Positions 9,638 to 17,357 of a DNA stretch of 64,000 nt are shown here, piece after piece (position 1 is the first letter of the stretch; each line of letters begins with the position of its first letter). This DNA is from Geoanaerobacter sp964528055 (GTDB lineage Bacteria; Desulfobacterota; Desulfuromonadia; Geobacterales; DSM-12255), in contig CAZGQM010000006.1 in the NCBI GenBank assembly GCA_964528055.1, positions 124,001 to 188,000 on the forward strand, given 5' to 3'. The position numbers were made by a program, and so were the translations under genes. Below the pieces are notes generated by a model that worked only from the letters and a program-made list of their open reading frames with translations, was not told where the DNA came from and did not search any database.

Positions 9638-9664
9638 TCAACTATTAATGAATTTTGCCGATAA
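9638..9664 (+). promoter_or_regulatory. Possible sigma28 (FliA) promoter
   Basis: GCCGATAA at 9657-9664 equals the enterobacterial FliA -10 element in all 8 bases. The -35 position, TCAACTAT (9638-9645, 11-base spacer), agrees with TAAAGTTT at 5 of 8. The next gene downstream (9867) is flagellar rod-like, which makes the match more credible; the leader would be about 195 bases. Confidence 0.4.
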
Positions 9665-9866
9665 GAACGAGTAAGAAAGGAGGTTGCTGGGCACATCAGA
9701 TACTTGTCCGAGAGATGGGATCGTGACTGGTGAGTATTAAAACGAATAAACAGCATTCAGTATCTGCGAAGCAGTGAATAAACTTGGTTGAAGAGATTGT
9801 TACACATCTCATATCAAATCAGTTTTGGATTGTAGTTTATTCGATAGGAGGGAAAGGGAGATTTCC

Positions 9867-10163
9867 ATGAACAGTGCGAGCAGTATCGCTCAGAGCGGAA
9901 TCGAGGCCTATGCGACTAAAATGGATGTAACTGCAAACAATATCGCGAATGTTAACAGTGACAACGTTCAGCAGGCGCGGGTCACCATGGCAGAAAGAGA
10001 TAATGGAGGTGTAGAAGCGACAGCAATAAAGGTCACCGAACAGGTTGAAATCTCCAGAGAGGCGGTTGAGATGCTCGAAACAGTCAATGGTTTCAGAGCT
10101 AATGTGCAGACATTGAAGACCGATAATCAGATGAACAAAAGCTTATTGGATATCATCACGTAG
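9867..10163 (+). CDS. Orphan flagellar basal-body rod-like protein
   Basis: 98 residues. The ATG at 9867 is preferred over an upstream in-frame ATG (9825) because AGGAGGGAAAGGGAG lies directly before it. The N-terminus (SIAQSGIEAYATKMDVTANNIANVNSDN) is the rod-protein helix with the ANNIAN motif of FlgB/FlgC/FlgG; the C-terminus (VEISREAVEMLETVNGFRANVQTLKTDNQMNKSLLDII) is the matching C-terminal helix. The central hook/rod domain is almost absent, so it is shorter than FlgC (about 140). It stands alone, away from any flagellar operon in view. It may be a minimal rod-like adaptor or pilus/filament accessory; function is not established. Confidence 0.75.
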   Translation: MNSASSIAQSGIEAYATKMDVTANNIANVNSDNVQQARVTMAERDNGGVEATAIKVTEQVEISREAVEMLETVNGFRANVQTLKTDNQMNKSLLDIIT

Positions 10164-10254
10164 CTGACTTTGTTGCTGCTCGATCCGATACGAGGCGTTG
10201 GGGGAAAGCTGAAAATTTGCAATTCCAACATGGCTTGAAAAGAGGTGGGCAGAC

Positions 10255-10270
10255 GCCCGTTTTTACGGGC
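10255..10270. terminator. Short hairpin after rod-like gene
   Basis: GCCCGT-TTTT-ACGGGC between convergent genes. The stem is 6 bp with the Ts in the loop rather than after it, so termination is only a guess. Confidence 0.3.
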
Positions 10271-10326
10271 AGTAAGCAGAGGGTTTGAATGGGCCGCATG
10301 ACCGTGACCCATTCCTTATTTCGGAT

Positions 10327-11277
10327 TCAGACACGAGTGGCTGTCACCCGATTCCTGCCGTTCCGTTTTGCGTGATAGAGACAGCGATCAGCCTGGTCGA
10401 GAAAATAATCAGCACTGAACGCCACAGACTGCTGTACCGGCATATGGCTCGCTGCTCCAAAACTGGCAGTAATACGGATATCTTCATTAGTTACGCGGAC
10501 ACAAATCTCAGATAGCTCTCTCCTTAAGCGCTCAGCCACAATAAGCATACCATCAAACGGAGTCTCCGGCAGGAGAACAACAAACTCTTCCCCTCCGTAT
10601 CGGGCAATCCAGTCAACTTCAGACCTGATACTGTCAGAGATACTCCTTGCACAGGCCTTGAGCACCGCATCGCCAGCATGGTGGCCATACCGGTCATTAA
10701 CCTATTTAAAGTGATCGATGTCCATCATTAATACTGAAAGCGGCCTTTCGTATCGATATGCACGTTTGAGTTCCTTGGGGAGACGATCATCGAGGTAACG
10801 GCGATTGAATATCCCGGTGAGCGGATCTTTTAGTGATAGAGTGCGGATCTCTTCAAGAGTTTTCTGAAGAGAACGCTCAAGATCTATAATCCTGCGTGCA
10901 GTTTGTATCCGAACAGTCAATTCTGCCGCATTGACAGGTTTGAGAAGGTATTCATCGGCCCCAGCCTCCAATCCCTGGATTATTCCGTCACTGGTATCCT
11001 GTGCTGTTAGAAGTATGATGTAGGTGTACTGCTCCTGTTTACTCATACGAATTGCACGGCAAAGTTCAAGACCGTCCATCTCCGGCATCACCCAATCTGA
11101 AAGTATAAGCGGATAATCTCCATTTCCAACCAGCTCAAGGGCCTCTTTGCCGTTGCTGGCAGTAACCACACTGTAACCTTGGGCAACAAGTGCATCCTCC
11201 AGAACTCTCCGCATGAATAGCTCATCATCCACAAGCAGGATAGGATACTCACAGATTTTCCCGTTCGATGTGTGCAT
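10327..11277 (-). pseudogene. Response regulator receiver-GGDEF gene split by in-frame TAG
   Basis: One continuous frame of 317 codons broken only by a TAG at 10702-10704. The first 191 codons hold a receiver domain (ILLVDDE near residue 15, phospho-acceptor Asp in ILSDWVMPEMDG, conserved Lys in LLKPVN) and the start of a GGDEF domain (DPLTGIFNRRYL, MMDIDHFK). After the TAG the domain resumes exactly (VNDRYGHHAGDAVL, then ARYGGEEFVVLLPE and YHAKRNGRNRV). TAG stands where family members have a variable residue, so CAG to TAG is a simple explanation. Intact, this would be a single-receiver diguanylate cyclase making c-di-GMP. As read, it is either a very recent pseudogene, a sequencing error or a read-through gene. 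Confidence 0.8.
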
Positions 11278-11317
11278 GCCAATCTCATCGGCTGATTTTG
11301 ATATATCTTGAAGTCGT

Positions 11318-11353
11318 AAAAAAGGCCCCTGAACACTAACCGTTCAGGAGCCT
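11318..11353 (-). terminator. Rho-independent terminator of cydAB
   Basis: On the minus strand GGCTCCTGAAC-loop-GTTCAGGGGCC followed by seven T. It lies about 35 bases after the cydB stop. Confidence 0.85.
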
Positions 11354-11387
11354 CGTGTTACACTAACTTTCACGAAGTTGTTCAATA

Positions 11388-12416
11388 TCAATATGCATGG
11401 GTGTCTTCAAGGACATCCTCTGGAGTAACAGGTGCCCTGAAAATCCTGTATACCCATATCTTGTACGCAATGACAATAGGAACAAAAATAAACGCTACAT
11501 ACGTCATAATCTTCAATGTATAGGGACTTGAGGATGAATTGAAGATAGTAAGGCTGTAATTCGGATCGATGCTTGACGGTATCAGGTTGGGGAACAGGCC
11601 GATAACCCCTGTACCAACTACTGTTAGTATGGTAACGCACGAAGCGGCAAAGGCAGCAAGCGGCATCCCCCTGGCAGAAAAGAGCCGTATCCCCACCAGA
11701 GACAGCACAGCAAGTACCGGCACTACCAAAAAGATGGGGTTTGCCAGGAAGTTGGCGTACAGCTTGGTCGCAAAATGGGTGTATACAAGGAAGGCCACTG
11801 CAACCGTAAGAAGTCCGGGCCATAGCTTGTCCGCCAAATCGTTGGCACGTCGGCTGAGCGCACCTGTTGACTTGACCGTCTGATACAGGGCACCATGCAC
11901 AACAAACAGCATTACAAACAGGACACCTGTCAAAAGCCCATAAGGATTTAGCAAAGTGACGAGCGAGCCGTGATAACCGGAAGCATCTATGGGAAGTCCG
12001 GCAAATATGTTGCCGAAAGCTACGCCAAAGAGCAGCGAAGGTATAAAGCTACTGACCCCGATAGCAATATCCCACCCTTGCTTCCATCCTGCGCTATCCA
12101 TCTTTCCGCGGAACTCAAAGGAGACTCCGCGAACGATGAGTGCGCAAAGAAGCAGAAACAGTGCTGTGTAGAGATAACTGAACATTAGGGCATAGGTTGT
12201 TGGAAACGCTGCAAATGTGGCTCCACCGGCAGTGACCAGCCAGACCTCGTTACCGTCCCATACTGGGCCTACGGCATTTATCATGATTCTGCGCTCAGTG
12301 TCGGTCTTGCCTAATAAGTTGTGAAGAATACCGGTACCAAATACAAAGCCGTCAAGCATGAAGTATACTGCCCAGAGCACTCCCCAAAGCACAAACCAGA
12401 TAATCTGAAGTTCCAT
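11388..12416 (-). CDS. cydB: Cytochrome bd oxidase subunit II
   Basis: 342 residues, a normal CydB length, with about eight membrane helices. The N-terminus ELQIIWFVLWGVLWAVYFMLDGFVFGTG and NAVGPVWDGNEVWLVTAGGATFAAFP are the hallmark CydB segments, including the conserved DGNEVWL quinol-oxidase motif. It forms the oxygen-reducing bd complex with CydA in the cytoplasmic membrane. Its ATG shares one base with the cydA stop (TAATG), so translation is coupled. No cydX-like small gene follows before the terminator. Confidence 0.95.
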   Translation of the reverse strand: MELQIIWFVLWGVLWAVYFMLDGFVFGTGILHNLLGKTDTERRIMINAVGPVWDGNEVWLVTAGGATFAAFPTTYALMFSYLYTALFLLLCALIVRGVSFEFRGKMDSAGWKQGWDIAIGVSSFIPSLLFGVAFGNIFAGLPIDASGYHGSLVTLLNPYGLLTGVLFVMLFVVHGALYQTVKSTGALSRRANDLADKLWPGLLTVAVAFLVYTHFATKLYANFLANPIFLVVPVLAVLSLVGIRLFSARGMPLAAFAASCVTILTVVGTGVIGLFPNLIPSSIDPNYSLTIFNSSSSPYTLKIMTYVAFIFVPIVIAYKIWVYRIFRAPVTPEDVLEDTHAY

Positions 12417-13768
12417 TATTTCGCCCCCCTTCCAGTAGGCTTGATGAAAGCCGACAGGTCATTATCCGGCCCTTTTCTGGCAAATTTAAACAGGAGTAAG
12501 ATATCAACAGCACCAAGGAATCCGTAAAGAAGCGTGAACCCTGCAAGAGAGCCGATCACCTGACCGGTGCTGATTGCCTTTGAAACCGCATCCGAAGTCT
12601 TTAGTACCCCGTAGACTATCCAGGGCTGGCGACCCATTTCAGCAACTATCCAACCAAGCTGGTTGGCTATGTATGGTAGTGGAATTGCAAAAACCATAAC
12701 CTTTAGAAACACTGGTGAAGATTCCAGCTTATCCCTGAAGGAAAGGAATACGGCACCCAGTGAAAGAAGTATGAAAAGTGTCCCCAAGCCAGCCATTGCC
12801 CGAAAGCTGAAGAAAGTCGGCAAAACCGGTGGCCTCATGTCGGGAGGGAAATCCTTAAGACCTTTAACCTCCGCATTGGGATCATGGAATGCGAGAAGAC
12901 TGACCATATTGGGAACGCAGAACTGCTCGACAGCATTGCACTCCCGTTTCACATCAGGCATGAGCAGAAGGTTCATCCCTACCCCACGCCGCGTCTCCCA
13001 TAAGGATTCCATTGCAGCGAACTTGGTCGGTTGCACTGCTGCGATCTCTACGGCATGAAAATCTCCAGTCAGAAGCACAAGCAGTACCGATGCAAGGCCG
13101 AACTTGGCAGCAATTGAAAAGGAGCGTTTGAAGAAATCGGTCTCATTCTTCCTGAGAAGATGCCAGGCAGCGATCCCCATAATAAAGAATGCAGCAACAG
13201 TGTAGCCTGAAACGATCTGGTGGAAGAATTTGATAAGGCCGTACTTGTTGGTAATCAAGGCGATGAAATCGACCATCTCTGCACGATTGTTCCTGAGAAC
13301 AAACCCTACCGGATGCTGCATCCAACCGTTAGCAAGTAGAATCCAGAGTGCAGAGAGATTAGTTGCAAATGCCACAATCCATATTGCCATGAGATGAAGT
13401 TTTTTTGATATTTTGTTCCAGCCAAAAATCCATACCCCTATGAAAACGGATTCAAGGAAAAATGCCACCGTTGCCTCAATGGCAAGTGGTGCTCCAAAGA
13501 TGTCGCCTACGTACCTGGAATACTCCGCCCAGTTCATCCCAAACTGAAACTCCATGGTAATTCCGGTGACTACCCCAAGCGCAAAGTTTATTAGGAAGAG
13601 CTTCCCCCAGAACTTCGTCATCCTCAGGTACATTACATCCCCAGTTGCCACATAACGAGTCTCCATGTAGGCAACCAGCACGGAAATACCCAGGGTAAGC
13701 GGCACAAAGATGAAATGAAACATGCCTGTAACAGCAAATTGCAGCCTGCTCAGCGTCACTATGTCCAT
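12416..13768 (-). CDS. cydA: Cytochrome bd oxidase subunit I
   Basis: 450 residues from the ATG at 13768, chosen because AAAGGAG stands just before it; the frame stays open further upstream to 13816. Haem ligands are visible: His in FAVTGMFHFIFVPL (about residue 18), His in LIKFFHQIVSGYTVAAFF (about 185) and the Met region QPWIVYGVLKTSDAVS near 390. The length indicates a short Q-loop form. High-affinity quinol:O2 oxidoreductase; in an anaerobe this is commonly for oxygen scavenging. Located just downstream of an Rrf2 regulator that probably controls it. Confidence 0.95.
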   Translation of the reverse strand: MDIVTLSRLQFAVTGMFHFIFVPLTLGISVLVAYMETRYVATGDVMYLRMTKFWGKLFLINFALGVVTGITMEFQFGMNWAEYSRYVGDIFGAPLAIEATVAFFLESVFIGVWIFGWNKISKKLHLMAIWIVAFATNLSALWILLANGWMQHPVGFVLRNNRAEMVDFIALITNKYGLIKFFHQIVSGYTVAAFFIMGIAAWHLLRKNETDFFKRSFSIAAKFGLASVLLVLLTGDFHAVEIAAVQPTKFAAMESLWETRRGVGMNLLLMPDVKRECNAVEQFCVPNMVSLLAFHDPNAEVKGLKDFPPDMRPPVLPTFFSFRAMAGLGTLFILLSLGAVFLSFRDKLESSPVFLKVMVFAIPLPYIANQLGWIVAEMGRQPWIVYGVLKTSDAVSKAISTGQVIGSLAGFTLLYGFLGAVDILLLFKFARKGPDNDLSAFIKPTGRGAK

Positions 13769-13929
13769 ATACGCAACTCCTTTCACGAAAATTGTACTGA
13801 ATACTATCAGCCTCAAATACTCTTCGCTGCTATCTTCAGGTCAAGACTACCATATATTTAGTGTTTTTCATAATCACACTCTAATGGCTACTATAGGACC
13901 TTTTTTATCCTCTATTCAGGCAAAAAAAA

Positions 13930-14340
13930 TTATCCTGTTTTTTTAGCCAGCGTTTCTATTGTAACAGCATCAAGGATTTCGACAACTTTTGACTGAACGG
14001 TACGCCAAACGGGATGGACCAGACAAGTTTGGTTGAAGGCGCAACCACTATCGTCCATCAGGCAGCGATTAGGCATGATCGGGCCTTCTACAGCTTCGAC
14101 GACCTCTCTGAGAGTAATCCTCGATGCGGGACGACCTAAGACGAATCCCCCACCGGTGCCTCGGAAAGAATTCACCAATCCGATCTTTGCGAAACTCTGC
14201 ATAATCTTGGCGAGAAAGGTCTGGGGAACCCCTGTAGCTTCGGCAATTTCGCTGATCAGCGCAACCTCACCCTGCTGAAGTCCGGCCAGGTAAATAATGC
14301 CACGGATTGCATATTCTCCCTTGCGGGTTAGTTCCATCAT
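13930..14340 (-). CDS. Rrf2-family Fe-S type transcriptional regulator
   Basis: 136 residues. Winged helix at the N-terminus (LTRKGEYAIRGIIYLA, VPQTFLAKIMQSFAKIGLVNSFRGTGGGF) followed by C93-X6-C100-X5-C106, the three-cysteine cluster site of IscR/NsrR/RsrR-type Rrf2 proteins. Such proteins sense NO, redox state or Fe-S status. The cydA start is 162 bases downstream on the same strand, so cydAB is the natural target; autoregulation is suggested by an AAGAC/GTCTT inverted repeat just after its own -10. Which signal it senses cannot be read. Confidence 0.88.
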   Translation of the reverse strand: MMELTRKGEYAIRGIIYLAGLQQGEVALISEIAEATGVPQTFLAKIMQSFAKIGLVNSFRGTGGGFVLGRPASRITLREVVEAVEGPIMPNRCLMDDSGCAFNQTCLVHPVWRTVQSKVVEILDAVTIETLAKKTG

Positions 14341-14368
14341 AAAAAACCTTTAAGACCGAATTTGTCTT

Positions 14369-14397
14369 TTTATACTAGAATCCCTTGCCTCTGTCAA
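14369..14397 (-). promoter_or_regulatory. Promoter of the Rrf2 regulator gene
   Basis: Minus strand TTGACA (14392-14397), exactly 17 bases, TATAAA (14369-14374). Right after the -10 an AAGAC-N7-GTCTT inverted repeat (about 14351-14367) could be the operator. Confidence 0.8.
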
Positions 14398-14446
14398 GAC
14401 TGTTTTTCCACATCATTTTATAAGACTAGGACTGAACTGGCAATTA

Positions 14447-15721
14447 CTATTCTCCGTACTCTTTCTGAACCGATGCAAACCACTCCTGATAAAGAGTTGG
14501 ATAATCTACACTCAGGTCTGAAAGGGCCGAAGCGACGGCAGCTGCGATCCCTTTCCCAGAGCCAAGAGCAACAAGAATATCCTTAACCTTGTGCCAGCCG
14601 TATGTTGTAACAAGGTACTGAACCAGTGAAAAGCTCTGCTGATAGGCAAGAGACGCATCTCTAGCCTGCAGTGAGACAAAAGAACGCTCCATCGCGGAGA
14701 GTGGCAACAGTGTACCCTGCCTCACCCCTTTGGCGAGCGCTTCCAGAGGATGCGAAAATTCACGCCGGCCTTCAAGTTCAGCCAATCCTTCATTTAGCCA
14801 GATGGGGCAGTTTCCGGAAGTAAGCTCCTGTACCACGACATGTGTATACTCGTGAAAGAGGATCGAACGGAGGGGGTCATTCATCTCGTGCACACCACCG
14901 ATTGGAAGTCGTATTTTGCCGTCGTAGAGGGCCCCGGACCAGTCTGGGCTCTCGGTCACACTCCGGTAATCGGTGCGGGTATAGATAAGAACAGGTATCT
15001 TCGCAATGGGGAAATGGTTCAAATCAGAGCCGACGCGGTTATATGCAGTCTCAAGTACGTCCAATACCTGATCGGCTAAATGAGTTCTTTCTCCGGCGTC
15101 AAATGAGATAATAAATCGCGAACTGTACCCCCGGTCCATGTGACCTTCTACAGGCAACTCGCGACGAGCTTTGGAAAGCAGTGCAGCAGCCTCCTTACGC
15201 CCAGGTTCCAGCTCAAGAGCACGTACGAAGGATTCTATCGCTGCAGGGAGGTTTCCATTATCGTACTGAGATCGACCAAGGAAAAACAGCAGATCGGATG
15301 TGTCCGCAGCAACACCTCTTGCCCGCTCCAGTTCAATAATTGCAGCATCATACTGCTTTGCCGAATATAGTGCTATTCCGCGAAGGACAGCATAGCGCTG
15401 GACTTCAGGAAACAATTCTCTGGCATTATCGAAACTGGTTGCAGCCTCCTCGTATCTGCCAATTGACATACGTTTTTGTCCGATAACCGTGTAGACCTCT
15501 GCAAGGTTCCTTCGTAACGTCTGATCGTAGGGGAAAAGGGTGACTGCATTTTGCAGCTGTTCCAGAGCCTTCTCTGTCTCCCCTTTCTGGATAAGGAGTA
15601 GCGCATAGTCATTCAGTAGAAATGGATCGGCAGCAGTAACGGTTCTCGCGGAAGTGCCGATAATTGATGCGACAAGCAGGAGGCTGAAGATTGCGATTTT
15701 TCTTCGCTGCGATAACGACAT
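14447..15721 (-). CDS. Exported TPR protein with gluzincin-type peptidase domain
   Basis: 424 residues from the ATG at 15721; a TTG at 15754 would add 11 residues before the signal peptide. Signal sequence about 1-30 (IAIFSLLLVASIIGTSA). Residues about 32-190 are TPR repeats (LLNDYALLLIQKGETEKALEQL and following units). The C-terminal half carries HEYTH (in LRSILFHEYTHVVVQEL) and a downstream NEGLAELE, the HExxH+E zinc site of peptidase-MA/gluzincin proteins. Probably a periplasmic or surface zinc peptidase of unknown substrate. Not in an evident operon. Confidence 0.8.
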   Translation of the reverse strand: MSLSQRRKIAIFSLLLVASIIGTSARTVTAADPFLLNDYALLLIQKGETEKALEQLQNAVTLFPYDQTLRRNLAEVYTVIGQKRMSIGRYEEAATSFDNARELFPEVQRYAVLRGIALYSAKQYDAAIIELERARGVAADTSDLLFFLGRSQYDNGNLPAAIESFVRALELEPGRKEAAALLSKARRELPVEGHMDRGYSSRFIISFDAGERTHLADQVLDVLETAYNRVGSDLNHFPIAKIPVLIYTRTDYRSVTESPDWSGALYDGKIRLPIGGVHEMNDPLRSILFHEYTHVVVQELTSGNCPIWLNEGLAELEGRREFSHPLEALAKGVRQGTLLPLSAMERSFVSLQARDASLAYQQSFSLVQYLVTTYGWHKVKDILVALGSGKGIAAAVASALSDLSVDYPTLYQEWFASVQKEYGE

Positions 15722-15829
15722 ATTCACCAGGCAAGGGATCTGTTTAAACCACAAGAAAAACTATAGCAGAACTTAGACATAGTGAACAGATAACATCTAC
15801 CTTGCAAATAGATCATCAAGCAGCTCACA

Positions 15830-15868
15830 AAAAATGCCGGCATCGTTTAAAGACGATGCCGGCATTTT
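15830..15868 (-). terminator. Terminator of hisS
   Basis: Perfect stem ATGCCGGCATCG / CGATGCCGGCAT (15834-15845, 15854-15865) followed on the minus strand by a run of T; 25 bases after the hisS stop. Confidence 0.85.
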
Positions 15869-15890
15869 TGCGAATATGCAATGTATGCTA

Positions 15891-17138
15891 TTACCGAAGC
15901 TGCTTGGCCACATCCTCTGCTGAAAGTTTTACATCCATCTGGGTCCCTGCATCCATATTCTTGAGCACGCCTGTATCCCTTCTGATCTCATCTTCACCGA
16001 CTATAAGGGTGAATCGAGCATTGGATTTGTCAGCGCGTCTTAGCTGGCTCTTAAGGCTTTTCCCTTCATAGTCGATCTCAACAGCAACTCCTTTGCTCTG
16101 CTGCAATACCCCCATCAAACGAAAGGCCAGATCCCTGGCTTCGGCTCCCAGTGCTGCGATAAACAGGTCAGGGCGGGTGGAATAATCTCGTGCATCAAGC
16201 AGAAGAGCTACCCGCTCTACACCCATGGCGAACCCGATGCCAGGGATGTCAGGCCCACCAAGCCCGGAAATAAGACCATCATAGCGACCGCCTGCTGCAA
16301 CCGCACTCTGGGAGCCAAGCTGGTTGGTCACCAGTTCGAAGGTGGTTCGGGTGTAATAGTCGAGGCCTCTCACCATTCGCGAATTTATGGTGTACTTGGT
16401 ACCAACCATTTCCAGGTACCGTCGTGTAGCGGAAAAATGATCTTCACATCCCGTGCAGAGGTTATCCAGAACCGAAGGCGCATCAAGTGTCGCCAACTTG
16501 CAACCGGATGCCTTGCAGTCAAGCGCCCTGAGCGGGTTGGTTTCGAATCTCCGTTTACAGTCGTCGCAGAGAGTACCCAGCTTAGCCCTGAGAAATCCCT
16601 TCAATAACTCCCTATACACAGGGCGGCAATCTGGGCAGCCAAGAGAATTTATCTCCAATTTCGGCTCGGAAAGACCCAATTCTGCAAAGAAATGACAGAG
16701 CATGGTCAAAACCTGGGCATCGACCAATGGGTCAATCACTCCGGTAAGCTCGGCTCCGATTTGATGAAACTGCCTGTAACGACCCTTCTGTGGTCGTTCG
16801 TAGCGAAACATCGGTCCCATATAATACAGTTTGCTCAGTGGGTCCTGGGAATAAAACTTGTGCTCAATAAATGCGCGCATAACGCTGGCAGTCCCCTCCG
16901 GTCGGAGGGTTACCTTATTCTCTCCCTTATCGATAAAGGAGTACATCTCTTTTTCTACGATGTCACTTGTATCCCCAATTGAGCGGGAAAAGAGCTCGGT
17001 CTTCTCCATGATCGGAATGCGGATCTCCCTGAATCCATACATGCCGAAGACTGATCGGGCAGTTTTCTCGATATACTGCCATTTTTCAACCTCTCCGGGA
17101 AGGATGTCATTGAATCCTTTGATCGCCGTGATTGCCAT
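15891..17138 (-). CDS. hisS: Histidyl-tRNA synthetase
   Basis: 415 residues from the ATG at 17138 (AGGAGAGG upstream); an earlier ATG at 17162 would put that sequence inside the gene. Class II motifs: KGFNDILPGE at the start, FREIRIPIMEKTELFSRSIGD (motif 1), TLRPEGTASVMRAF and FRYERPQKGRYRQFHQIG (motif 2), LDYYTRTTFE and GGRYDGL (histidine-binding), GIGFAMGVERV (motif 3), then a C-terminal anticodon-binding domain. Two CxxC pairs (DCRP.., LCDDCKRRF.., LCTGCEDHF) form the zinc-ribbon insertion seen in some HisRS. Charges tRNA-His in the cytoplasm. Confidence 0.96.
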   Translation of the reverse strand: MAITAIKGFNDILPGEVEKWQYIEKTARSVFGMYGFREIRIPIMEKTELFSRSIGDTSDIVEKEMYSFIDKGENKVTLRPEGTASVMRAFIEHKFYSQDPLSKLYYMGPMFRYERPQKGRYRQFHQIGAELTGVIDPLVDAQVLTMLCHFFAELGLSEPKLEINSLGCPDCRPVYRELLKGFLRAKLGTLCDDCKRRFETNPLRALDCKASGCKLATLDAPSVLDNLCTGCEDHFSATRRYLEMVGTKYTINSRMVRGLDYYTRTTFELVTNQLGSQSAVAAGGRYDGLISGLGGPDIPGIGFAMGVERVALLLDARDYSTRPDLFIAALGAEARDLAFRLMGVLQQSKGVAVEIDYEGKSLKSQLRRADKSNARFTLIVGEDEIRRDTGVLKNMDAGTQMDVKLSAEDVAKQLR

Positions 17139-17261
17139 TCGTTGAGCCTCTCCTGTCTTCATTGAATCTGTTTTACCTAAGTGCCGACCCGTAATCGTAC
17201 AAGATGATCAAAAGCATAAGCAACCTTATTTTTTCAACTACAATTGATTCCGTAATAACCC

Positions 17262-17290
17262 AAAGAAAAGACCACCTGATCGGTGGCCTC
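17262..17290 (-). terminator. Terminator of the haemerythrin-MCP gene
   Basis: Minus strand GGCCACC-gatca-GGTGGTC (one G-T pair) followed by TTTTCTTT, about 70 bases after the stop. Confidence 0.75.
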
Positions 17291-17357
17291 GTCTTCAACT
17301 GTTACTTCTCTTATTAATTGCTCCAGTGGCAGATGCCCCCACTCAGTCGATGATAAT

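Larger units (their letters stand above)
9341..9866. other. Divergent intergenic region upstream of a flagellar rod-like gene
   Basis: About 525 AT-rich bases without a gene. It holds a possible promoter for the left-hand gene (9390-9417) and a perfect sigma28-type -10 element at 9657-9664 (listed separately). I searched by eye for a GEMM c-di-GMP riboswitch and saw none. Confidence 0.5.

Noticed and set aside
10327..10665. Separate 112-residue GGEEF protein
   Set aside because: It is in the same frame as the upstream receiver gene and begins in mid-domain; treated as the second half of one interrupted gene.
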